From Ignavibacteria bacterium UBA2373 (GTDB taxonomy: Bacteria > Bacteroidota > Ignavibacteria > Kapaibacteriales > UBA961), in assembly GCA_002344005.1 (NCBI GenBank), contig DDTD01000046.1:124001-188000 (forward strand): a stretch of DNA of 64,000 nucleotides, given 5' to 3'. Both the position numbers and the translations under genes were made by a program. Every line of letters starts with the position of its first letter. Position 1 is the stretch's first letter. Below are positions 34,084-41,943 of the stretch, piece by piece. The notes under the pieces were generated by a model that was not told where the DNA came from, ran no database searches, and saw only the letters and a list, made by a program, of their open reading frames with translations.

Positions 34084-35387
34084 ATTTTTCTTCTTGGGGT
34101 AATTATCCTATTGTGGAACATTCATCCATACAATCCTATATATGGAGACATGACATTCCATCATTCGCCGATTCCGGTACATATCTTCCCTATGGTTTGG
34201 GCAGAAGTTATGGCGATAGCTGCCTCAATGACAATAATATACTTATCCACACTGTTCAACTGAATAAATTTATTTCCTTTGATGCAACAACAGGTATATT
34301 ACATTGTGAATCGGGAGTATCTTTAGAACATATATTACAAGAATTTGCGCCACGGGGTTGGTTTTTACCCGTTACACCGGGAACCAAATATATAACCGTC
34401 GGAGGTGCTGTTGCCAATGATGTGCATGGAAAAAATCATCATCGCCGAGGTACATTCGGTGCTCATGTGAAAGCTTTGACACTTCTTCGTTCCGATGGCA
34501 AACAATATTATTGTACACCCACTGAAAATAAAGAATTATTTTCTGCAACAATAGGTGGCATGGGACTGACAGGACTTATCACGGATATTGCATTTCAATT
34601 GCTGCCGATTGAAAGTACATATATTGATAATCATTCCACAAAATTTTCATGCGTGGATGATTTTTTTGAATTGTGCGAAGATGCGGAAGATGAATTTGAA
34701 TACACAGTAGCGTGGATTGATTGTCTTGCTACAGGAAAAAATTTGGGCAGAGGACATTATTATCGCGGTAATCATTCCAAAAAGAAAAGAAAAAATATTG
34801 CAAAAAAACCTATTGGCATTATACCATTTTTTGCTCCGGAATTTGTGCTTAATCCATTATCAATAAGAGCTTTTAATACTGCCTATTACAATAAACAATT
34901 CGGCACAACTATAAAAAACACTGTGCATTATGAACCATTCTTTTATCCCTTGGATATTGTGCATCAGTGGAATAAATTGTATGGCAGACGCGGTTTTTTA
35001 CAATATCAATGTGTTGTTCCATTAGCTGACGGTTCTGATGCGATTAAAGAAATGTTAGCACGTGTGGCAGCGAGCGGCACCGGTTCATTCCTTGCCGTAT
35101 TAAAAAAATTCGGCAATATTTCCTCTCCCGGACTTATGTCATTTCCCATTGAAGGATATACACTCACATTAGACTTTGCAATGCGGGGCGATTCAACATT
35201 GCAATTATTACAGACACTTGACGACGTTGTAAAAAAAACAGGCGGCAGATTATATCCCGCAAAAGATGCAAGAATGTCTGCGGAAATATTCCGGAACGGC
35301 TATCCGCAATGGCAGGAATTTTCACAATATATTGACCCCAAATTTTCATCCACTTTTTGGCGACGAGTTACAAAGGAATCTTTATGA
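34077..35387 (+). CDS. DprE1-like FAD-dependent oxidase
   Basis: A 436-residue FAD-binding (PCMH/GlcD type) enzyme. FAD motifs are PYGLGRSYGDS (about 38-48) and TPGTKYITVGGAVANDVHGK (about 100-119). A substrate domain follows. Lys396 in PAKDAR matches the catalytic lysine of DprE1. The position of the mycobacterial benzothiazinone-target cysteine appears to be Thr364 (EGYTLTLDF), judged by remembered alignment. It would oxidise C2' of polyprenyl-phosphoryl ribose. It overlaps both neighbours (7 nt and ATGA). Confidence 0.87.
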   Translation: MVNFSSWGNYPIVEHSSIQSYIWRHDIPSFADSGTYLPYGLGRSYGDSCLNDNNILIHTVQLNKFISFDATTGILHCESGVSLEHILQEFAPRGWFLPVTPGTKYITVGGAVANDVHGKNHHRRGTFGAHVKALTLLRSDGKQYYCTPTENKELFSATIGGMGLTGLITDIAFQLLPIESTYIDNHSTKFSCVDDFFELCEDAEDEFEYTVAWIDCLATGKNLGRGHYYRGNHSKKKRKNIAKKPIGIIPFFAPEFVLNPLSIRAFNTAYYNKQFGTTIKNTVHYEPFFYPLDIVHQWNKLYGRRGFLQYQCVVPLADGSDAIKEMLARVAASGTGSFLAVLKKFGNISSPGLMSFPIEGYTLTLDFAMRGDSTLQLLQTLDDVVKKTGGRLYPAKDARMSAEIFRNGYPQWQEFSQYIDPKFSSTFWRRVTKESL

Positions 35388-36121
35388 ATATAGTAATTAT
35401 TGGTGCAACGAGCGCTATTGCGCATGGAGTTGCAAAAAAGTATTGCTCGCAAAAAAATTCAGTATTTTACCTTGTGGGGCGATCACAAGATAAACTAAGT
35501 GCTATTGCCGACGACCTTCGTGTTCGCGGTGCACAACAGGTTTATACCGACGCTTGTCTTTTTACTGATGTGAAGCAATATCAAACGCTGTTTTCTCGTA
35601 TTCTTGCATCAATGAAAACACTTGATATAGTACTCATTGCACATGGTTCACTCACTCATCAAGAAAGAGCCGAACAAGACGCTCTTTATACTTTTGATGA
35701 GCTTCATACGAATTTTACTAGTGTTGTCGGACTTGGTGTTGTAGCAGCCGAACAATGTAAAAAACAAAGAAGCGGGACCATTGCAATTATCGGTTCTGTA
35801 GCCGGTGAAAGAGGCAGACAAAGCAATTATTTGTATGGTGCAGCTAAGGCGGGGGTCACAGCCTTTTGTTCAGGTTTACGGAATCGGCTGATGCCCTTTA
35901 ATGTCCACGTACTTACTATTTTACCCGGCTTCGTGGATACGCCGATGACAGCGGAAATCCCTAAAAATTTCCTTTTTGCCAAAGCTGATGATGTGGGAGC
36001 CGCTATCGTTAATGCTATCGAAAAGAAAAAAAATGTTTTATATACGCCTTTCTTTTGGTTATATATAATGACAATTGTCAAAATTATTCCGGAATTTATA
36101 TATAAGCGACTCAAAACATAA
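35384..36121 (+). CDS. DprE2-like short-chain dehydrogenase
   Basis: A 245-residue SDR. The NAD-binding motif is GATSAIAHGVA at residues 7-17. IAHGSL corresponds to the NAG region. Ser of IIGSVAG and YLYGAAKAG (Tyr and Lys) form the catalytic set. A hydrophobic C-terminal tail (WLYIMTIVKIIPEFIY) could bind the membrane. Start set at ATG 35384, which overlaps the previous stop as ATGA. With the DprE1-like partner it would complete 2'-epimerisation of ribose to arabinose on the lipid carrier. Confidence 0.87.
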   Translation: MNIVIIGATSAIAHGVAKKYCSQKNSVFYLVGRSQDKLSAIADDLRVRGAQQVYTDACLFTDVKQYQTLFSRILASMKTLDIVLIAHGSLTHQERAEQDALYTFDELHTNFTSVVGLGVVAAEQCKKQRSGTIAIIGSVAGERGRQSNYLYGAAKAGVTAFCSGLRNRLMPFNVHVLTILPGFVDTPMTAEIPKNFLFAKADDVGAAIVNAIEKKKNVLYTPFFWLYIMTIVKIIPEFIYKRLKT

Positions 36122-36263
36122 GATACCAATTGAGTTATTTTAATATGTTCACTCTAGATTTGCTTTCATTGATATAAAATAGAAAGAACCGGAAGTCCAT
36201 ATACTACACAAATATTAATGTGTTTATTTTTAAAAAACTAACTTACTACTATTAAACAATATT

Positions 36264-36644
36264 ATGATCACATTGAGATTAGCAGCAATATACAATATCA
36301 TTTGGGGGATATGGGTTATTGCCTTTCCACAGCACTTTTTTTCATTAGCCGGAATGGATGCTATAAATCATCCTATGGTCTGGCAAGGTATGGGTATGGT
36401 CATAGGTGTTTATGGCTTGGGCTATTGGTGGGCAAGTTACAATCCATATAAACATTGGCCCATAGTTGCTGTCGGTTTTTTAGGAAAGATTTTCGGACCA
36501 ATTGGTTTCTTGTTCAATTACCTTAGAGGCGATGCTCCAATGACATTTGGCTATACAATTATTACCAATGATTTAATGTGGTGGATTCCTTTTTTTCTCA
36601 TTCTAAAGAAAGTACATACCGACTATAAATGGGCATTGAAATGA
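36264..36644 (+). CDS. small four-helix membrane protein, function unknown
   Basis: A 126-residue protein with four predicted membrane segments (about 5-25, 43-62, 68-88 and 98-114), rich in Trp, Gly and aromatic residues (IIWGIWVIAFPQHFF, GYWWASYNPYKHWPIV). I do not recognise the family. Its stop overlaps the next gene as ATGA, so it is cotranscribed with the DoxX-like gene. No promoter was seen. Confidence 0.65.
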   Translation: MITLRLAAIYNIIWGIWVIAFPQHFFSLAGMDAINHPMVWQGMGMVIGVYGLGYWWASYNPYKHWPIVAVGFLGKIFGPIGFLFNYLRGDAPMTFGYTIITNDLMWWIPFFLILKKVHTDYKWALK

Positions 36645-37015
36645 TAAAAAAGTCTATTATTATGTTTATGGGTTTATTCTATGTTTTTGCAGGAGTAAAT
36701 CATTTTATCAATCCCGAATTTTATAAACCTTTGATTCCCGATTATCTTCCACGGAATGATATACTCAATGTTATTTCCGGGCTTTTAGAATCTGTCTTTG
36801 GTATGGGGATTTTATTTAAGAAAACAAGAAAAATATCTTCTTATGGAATAATTACATTACTATTTCTTTTTATTCCATCACATATTTATTTTATTCAAAT
36901 CGGCGCTTGCATACCTGATGGCTTATGTGTACCGATGTGGATTGCATGGGTTCGCTTAATTATTATTCATCCCATTCTTATATATTGGGCATATTATGTG
37001 TCAAAAAAACAATAA
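36641..37015 (+). CDS. DoxX-like membrane protein
   Basis: A 124-residue protein with four membrane helices and the DoxX-like pattern MGLFYVFAGVNHFINPEFY, LIPDYLP, GLLESVFGMGILF. Members are linked to small-molecule or redox membrane functions without a settled reaction. Start taken at ATG 36641, overlapping the upstream stop; an ATG at 36629 would add four residues. Confidence 0.75.
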   Translation: MIKKSIIMFMGLFYVFAGVNHFINPEFYKPLIPDYLPRNDILNVISGLLESVFGMGILFKKTRKISSYGIITLLFLFIPSHIYFIQIGACIPDGLCVPMWIAWVRLIIIHPILIYWAYYVSKKQ

Positions 37016-37283
37016 GTTGTGAAAACACATGGTGATTAAGGTGATTATTGAGTATGATTTATGCTTGATCTTCTTGATTTACATGGAATAGAATTAGTAT
37101 AAATTTCAAACCTACTCATTTCGGAAACTCCTTCGATGTTATTGTAAGAATCTCTTGACAAGATATTACAGAATCAGATAGTAGATAAAGATGTATCAGA
37201 ATGTGAGAAGCCATACTATAATTGTTAATATGTATTCCTCAATTTTTCTAACCGAATATTGAATATTAAAAACTTAATCGTAT

Positions 37284-38726
37284 ATGCTTACAAAAAATCC
37301 ATTTAATTTTGACTATTCGTATTTATCTTTACCCGATAAGTTTTATAGTTTAACGAAAGCAAGTTCACTCACAGCACCTAATCTTTATATACTCAATAGT
37401 CAGTTATGTGACGATGTAAATATTCCCCCTCAAGAGTTTAAAAATTGGCTACCATTTATCGGCAACGAAAACATGGCATTACAATCATTTTCCCAAGCGT
37501 ATGCAGGTCACCAATTCGGTCATTTTACGCTTTTAGGAGATGGTAGAGCAGTTGTATTAGGCGAACATATCACAAACAATAATCGTTTTGATATTCAAAT
37601 CAAAGGCAGTGGACGAACGCCATATTCACGAGGAGGCGATGGCAAAGCCACTCTTAAAGCTATGCTGAGAGAATATATTATTAGTGAATCTATGTTTTAT
37701 TTACGTATTCCCACATCAAGAAGTTTATGTGTCATTAAAACAGGGCAGACTGTTCATCGCGAAACCGCACATACAGGAGCAGCTCTTTTAAGAGTAATGA
37801 AAAGCCATATCAGAGTTGGAACTTTTGAATATGCCGCACGCTTTGGGAAAAATGATGATGTAAGAGCATTGCTACACTATACAATTAATAGATTGTATCC
37901 GGCAATCGTACATGATGAAAACCCTGCTTTATGTTTACTCAATACCGTTATAGAAAATCAAATCGAATTAGTAACTCATTGGATGCGTGTAGGTTTTATT
38001 CATGGGGTTATGAATACTGACAATACAGCAATAAGTGGTGAAACATTTGATTATGGACCTTGTGCTTTCATGAATATCTATAATCCTAACACAGTTTTTA
38101 GTTCTATTGACTATAATGGCAGATATGCCTTTGGTAATCAATACAAGATTATTGCATGGAATTTAGTACGATTTGCTGAATCCTTATTACCTGTTTTAGA
38201 CCCCAATCTAAAAAAATCAGTAGAACTTGCTCAAACGGCTCTTGATAGATTTGAAGAAATTTGGAGAGAAAAATATTATACCGTCATGCTCAAGAAAATT
38301 GGTATTGATTGTAATAATCCTGAGTTATATTTTTTAGTTGATGAACTTCTATCATTAATGAAAACACAAAAAATGGATTATACAAATACCTTCTGTGATT
38401 TATCCAATAGCATTAATGATGAGGAAGTACAGCATACCAACCCCACGATGAAACTCTGGTTAGAAAAGTGGAAAAATCATATTGAGCACTCAAGCAGTAC
38501 AACTCATGCAAAAAAAGTAATGCAACAAAACAATCCTGTAATTATACCAAGGAACCATCTCGTTGAGCAAGCACTTGACGATGCAATAATCGGAGATTTG
38601 ACATTATTCGAAAGTCTTTTAGACGCATTATCCCAAACCTATCAATATGAACATAAGAGATTGGAATATATGAAATCATCAAATCTTGCTTTTGAACAAT
38701 CATATCAAACGTTTTGCGGAACATAA
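37284..38726 (+). CDS. selO: SelO/YdiU pseudokinase (protein adenylyltransferase)
   Basis: A 480-residue SelO-family enzyme that transfers AMP from ATP to protein Ser, Thr or Tyr and is linked to redox stress. Signatures: QAYAGHQFGHFTLLGDGRAV, IKGSGRTPYSRGGDGKATLK, HGVMNTDNTAISGETFDYGP (metal-binding Asn and Asp), and the terminal YQTFCGT with a conserved cysteine. Length equals that of E. coli YdiU. No selenocysteine context is present. A 268-nt gap precedes it; monocistronic. Confidence 0.94.
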   Translation: MLTKNPFNFDYSYLSLPDKFYSLTKASSLTAPNLYILNSQLCDDVNIPPQEFKNWLPFIGNENMALQSFSQAYAGHQFGHFTLLGDGRAVVLGEHITNNNRFDIQIKGSGRTPYSRGGDGKATLKAMLREYIISESMFYLRIPTSRSLCVIKTGQTVHRETAHTGAALLRVMKSHIRVGTFEYAARFGKNDDVRALLHYTINRLYPAIVHDENPALCLLNTVIENQIELVTHWMRVGFIHGVMNTDNTAISGETFDYGPCAFMNIYNPNTVFSSIDYNGRYAFGNQYKIIAWNLVRFAESLLPVLDPNLKKSVELAQTALDRFEEIWREKYYTVMLKKIGIDCNNPELYFLVDELLSLMKTQKMDYTNTFCDLSNSINDEEVQHTNPTMKLWLEKWKNHIEHSSSTTHAKKVMQQNNPVIIPRNHLVEQALDDAIIGDLTLFESLLDALSQTYQYEHKRLEYMKSSNLAFEQSYQTFCGT

Positions 38727-38877
38727 TACTCATTCAGAAAAAGTTGTAAGCTTGTTACAATATATGCTGTCCACATTTCTGTATATTAATTTTACACAGT
38801 AAAATCAACTTCATATATATATTTACGCCTAATTTTCCGAAGCGTGAACATCTATGTTAGATACGTGTTATTGATAG

Positions 38878-38904
38878 AAAAAAAAAGCGACATTTCTGTC
38901 GCTT
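38878..38904 (-). terminator. terminator of the FmdB-type gene
   Basis: AAGCGACA and TGTCGCTT form a perfect 8-bp stem with a 4-nt loop. On the minus strand it is followed by an eight-T tract, 25 nt after the stop codon. Confidence 0.88.
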
Positions 38905-38928
38905 ACATTTCTTCTTATGTAGAGGTAC

Positions 38929-39198
38929 TTATACGCTTTCGGCACTCGCTGCCGGAGCAGGTGCAGGAGCCGATGTCGGTGAACCGGAACCTTTTTTCAC
39001 ATAATCAGTTAAATAGAAGCCTGAACCATTAAAAATAAGCCCCGCACCACCTCCTATTTTTCTTGTGACATTGCCTTGCCCTTTTACCTTCCCTGCACAT
39101 TGCATTTCCGGACATTTCTCTAAAGGCTGTGCTGACATTGGTTGAAAATACTCAAATACCGCCCCACATGTAGAGCATTGATAATCATAAGTCGGCAT
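38929..39198 (-). CDS. FmdB-family zinc-ribbon protein
   Basis: An 89-residue protein. The N-terminal zinc ribbon is MPTYDYQCSTCGAVFEYFQP with a second pair in CPEMQC. The next part, GGGAGLIFNGSGFYLTDY, is characteristic of FmdB/CxxC_CxxC_SSSS regulators. The tail is Ser/Ala/Pro-rich and likely disordered. Start at ATG 39198, the family N-terminus; the frame remains open to 39276 but the added residues do not match. Molecular role unknown. Confidence 0.9.
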   Translation of the reverse strand: MPTYDYQCSTCGAVFEYFQPMSAQPLEKCPEMQCAGKVKGQGNVTRKIGGGAGLIFNGSGFYLTDYVKKGSGSPTSAPAPAPAASAESV

Positions 39199-39304
39199 AT
39201 CAAATACACCATTTGTTGAACAAAAAAAGTAGGGAGCAATGCACGATTGATAGTAGAGATTATTGTACAGAAACACTATACTCCATCCCCTTTACAAATA
39301 TCTA

Positions 39305-39334
39305 TTGTCAGATGAAAAAGTTTTACTAATTTTG
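39305..39334 (+). promoter_or_regulatory. Bacteroidota-type promoter of the mntR-mntH operon
   Basis: TTG (39305-39307), a 19-nt spacer, then TAATTTTG (39327-39334). It is immediately followed by the candidate operator, so a bound regulator would cover the transcription start. Confidence 0.82.
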
Positions 39335-39336
39335 AA

Positions 39337-39352
39337 TTTAGCTTAAACTAAA
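39337..39352 (+). promoter_or_regulatory. candidate DtxR/MntR operator
   Basis: A 16-nt near-palindrome TTTAGCTTAAACTAAA; 14 of 16 positions are symmetric. DtxR and MntR sites are AT-rich palindromes with TTTAG- or TTAA-type arms. It begins 2 nt after the -7 box and ends 10 nt before the regulator start codon. Confidence 0.6.
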
Positions 39353-39362
39353 AATTTATTTT

Positions 39363-40016
39363 ATGTTATCTCAATCCATTGAAGACTATATAAAAGCAAT
39401 ATATTTATTGCAACAGAACAAAGAATCGGTGACAACCAATGATGTGGCGGGTCGCATGGGGGTTTCTGCGGCTTCCGCAACAAATATGGTGAAGAAATTA
39501 GCGGAGATGAATCTTGCGCAACATGTTTCATATAAAGGAGTTCGGCTCACGGATTCGGGTATCAAAGTAGCATTGGAGATCTTGCGACATCATCGTTTGT
39601 TAGAGCTCTATTTGCATCAAGCATTGGGTTACAGTTGGGACAAAGTGCATGATGAAGCCGAGCATTTGGAACATCATATCTCCGAAGAGTTTGAAGATCG
39701 GATTAACTCACTTTTGGGCAATCCACAATATGACCCGCATGGAGCACCCATACCTTCGCGAGATGGTTTTATCCCCGCAATAAGTCATGACAGCTTGGCT
39801 CATGCCGAACCTGCATTTGAATATATCATACAAAGAGTGGACGATGAAAGAGCAGAATTTTTACGATACATCGGCGAATTAGGATTATTTCCCAATGTAC
39901 GATTTCATTTGATTGCAAAAGAACCCTTCAAAGGTCCTCTCACACTCATGATTGGCAATACGACAAAAATTATCGGCTATGAATCGGCTGAAAAACTATT
40001 TATTCTACGACCTTAA
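39363..40016 (+). CDS. DtxR/MntR-family metal-dependent repressor
   Basis: A 217-residue regulator. The winged-helix HTH is at 1-60 (SQSIEDYIKAIYLLQ, NDVAGRMGVSAASATNMVKK). The metal-binding dimerisation domain (about 65-135) has ALEILRHHRLLELYL, WDKVHDEAEHLEHHISEEFE and the HGAPIPSRDG segment. A FeoA/SH3-like C-terminal domain is at about 145-217. Metal-bound protein would repress. Adjacent to the Nramp gene (16 nt), so manganese or iron is the likely effector. The operator candidate at 39337-39352 suggests autoregulation. Confidence 0.93.
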   Translation: MLSQSIEDYIKAIYLLQQNKESVTTNDVAGRMGVSAASATNMVKKLAEMNLAQHVSYKGVRLTDSGIKVALEILRHHRLLELYLHQALGYSWDKVHDEAEHLEHHISEEFEDRINSLLGNPQYDPHGAPIPSRDGFIPAISHDSLAHAEPAFEYIIQRVDDERAEFLRYIGELGLFPNVRFHLIAKEPFKGPLTLMIGNTTKIIGYESAEKLFILRP

Positions 40017-40032
40017 TTTTATAGGATAGTAA

Positions 40033-41913
40033 ATGGAGTCGTCAGTATCATTATCGGAGGTACATCGCACCGTACCTATTAATCAATCACCTAATGCACT
40101 TAAACGGTTATTGGCTTTTTTAGGACCGGCATATTTAGTCAGTGTCGGATACATGGATCCGGGAAATTGGGCAACAGATATACAAGGGGGCGCTCAATTC
40201 GGATACTCATTACTGTGGGTATTATTGATGTCAAATCTTATGGCTGTATTATTGCAAACATTATCTGCTCGATTGGGTATTGTCACAGGCAGAGACCTTG
40301 CACAATCATGCCGCGATAATTATCCGCGTCCTTTAGCAATTATATTATGGCTATTGTGCGAAATTGCTATTGCTGCTTGTGATTTAGCCGAATTATTGGG
40401 TACTGCAATAGGTTTGAATTTACTTTTTGGCATTCCGCTTATATGGGGCGTACTTATTACGGCTTTTGATACCATTATTTTATTAACCATACAAAATCTT
40501 GGTATGAGAAAATTCGAGGCATTTATCATAACCTTAGTATTTACCATTGGTTTATGTTTTGTCATTGAATTATTTCTTGCAGGACCATCCATACCGGGAA
40601 TAATCGGCGGATTCTCACCCTCATTACCCGATGGTGCTTTATTAGTTGCTATTGGAATTATTGGTGCAACAGTCATGCCGCATAATTTATACTTGCATTC
40701 TGCATTAGTCCAAACACGAGCTTTTGATACAAGCACAGAAGGTAAAAAGAAAGCGTGTAAATATAATTTTATTGATTCTGTTATTGCTTTGAATGGTGCG
40801 TTTTTCGTTAATGCTGCAATTCTCATTATGGCTGCTGCCGTATTTTATGAAAACGGAAAAATGGTTGCGGAAATAGAAGAAGCACATGCTTTACTGACAC
40901 CATTATTGGGCACAACAATAGCAGGAACAGCATTTGCTTTGGCTTTACTTGCAGCAGGACAATCATCAACATTAACGGGAACATTAGCCGGACAAATTGT
41001 GATGGAAGGATTTTTAAATTTCAAAATGCGTCCGGTATTGCGTAGGATTCTTACTCGTATGATTGCTATTGTGCCGGCTGTTATCACACTACTTCAAACA
41101 GGCGAAAAAGGTACGATGGATTTACTTATTATCAGCCAAGTCATTCTTAGTTTACAATTACCTTTCGCCATTATCCCACTTATACATTTTACCTCCAATA
41201 AAAAAAGTATGGGCACATTCGCCAATAAAACATGGGTAAAAATATTAGCATGGATTTCAGCGGCAATTATTGTCGGATTAAATATTAATTTGGTTATTGA
41301 AACCGTAAGTGAATGGATTGCCAATGCCTCAAATCCAATGATTATGAGTATGGTCACCATTCCATTCGCCACCGGAATGGGAATATTATTACTGTATGTC
41401 ACGTTCCAACCTTTCTTAAAATCACGTAAGGTAATCGAACATCCTTCATGGCAATCAGTCATGGATAAAGTGCGTTCTTCCATTACGGATGAGTCCGCAC
41501 CGCAATACTCTACCATTGCGGCTGCCATAGCACATGATGACACTGACGTTGCAGTATTACATAATGCTGTGGCACTTGCACGTAAACATAATGCCTCTTT
41601 GGTTTTATTACATGTGGTAGAAGGTGCTGTCGGAACGGTGTACGGACAATCCACTTATGATGCAGAAACACGTTCAGATGAAGAATATCTTATGGCGGTG
41701 TCCAATGAATTACAACAATTTTCCATCTCGGTAAGCGTTCACTTGGGCTATGGTAATGTTCCCAAAGAAATTGTACGTATGGTTAATGAACTTCATTGTG
41801 ATTTACTCATTATGGGCGGACATGGCCACAAAGGCATAAAAGACCTTATTTTTGGAGCAACAATATCGCCTGTGCGGCATGAAGTCACTATTCCGGTGCT
41901 TATAGTACAGTAA
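40033..41913 (+). CDS. mntH: Nramp divalent-metal transporter fused to a universal-stress-protein domain
   Basis: A 626-residue protein. Residues 1 to about 460 form an Nramp importer: DPGN at 42-45 (metal site in helix 1), MPHNLYLHSALVQTR from 215 (helix 6 site), and about eleven membrane helices. Residues about 495-626 form a cytoplasmic Usp domain with LVLLHVVEG and the nucleotide-binding pattern GGHGHKGIKDLIFGATI, where the usual GS/GT is GAT. Proton-coupled Mn(II) or Fe(II) import is expected. The Usp part may regulate uptake through ATP or another nucleotide (inference). Second gene of the operon after the repressor. Confidence 0.93.
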   Translation: MESSVSLSEVHRTVPINQSPNALKRLLAFLGPAYLVSVGYMDPGNWATDIQGGAQFGYSLLWVLLMSNLMAVLLQTLSARLGIVTGRDLAQSCRDNYPRPLAIILWLLCEIAIAACDLAELLGTAIGLNLLFGIPLIWGVLITAFDTIILLTIQNLGMRKFEAFIITLVFTIGLCFVIELFLAGPSIPGIIGGFSPSLPDGALLVAIGIIGATVMPHNLYLHSALVQTRAFDTSTEGKKKACKYNFIDSVIALNGAFFVNAAILIMAAAVFYENGKMVAEIEEAHALLTPLLGTTIAGTAFALALLAAGQSSTLTGTLAGQIVMEGFLNFKMRPVLRRILTRMIAIVPAVITLLQTGEKGTMDLLIISQVILSLQLPFAIIPLIHFTSNKKSMGTFANKTWVKILAWISAAIIVGLNINLVIETVSEWIANASNPMIMSMVTIPFATGMGILLLYVTFQPFLKSRKVIEHPSWQSVMDKVRSSITDESAPQYSTIAAAIAHDDTDVAVLHNAVALARKHNASLVLLHVVEGAVGTVYGQSTYDAETRSDEEYLMAVSNELQQFSISVSVHLGYGNVPKEIVRMVNELHCDLLIMGGHGHKGIKDLIFGATISPVRHEVTIPVLIVQ

Positions 41914-41943
41914 TGTTTTTACTATAGACAAGAGCCATTGCGC

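Noticed and set aside
41094..41654. 186-codon minus-strand frame opposite the Nramp-Usp gene
   Set aside because: Shadow of a conserved transporter coding sequence; no independent start signal or motif.
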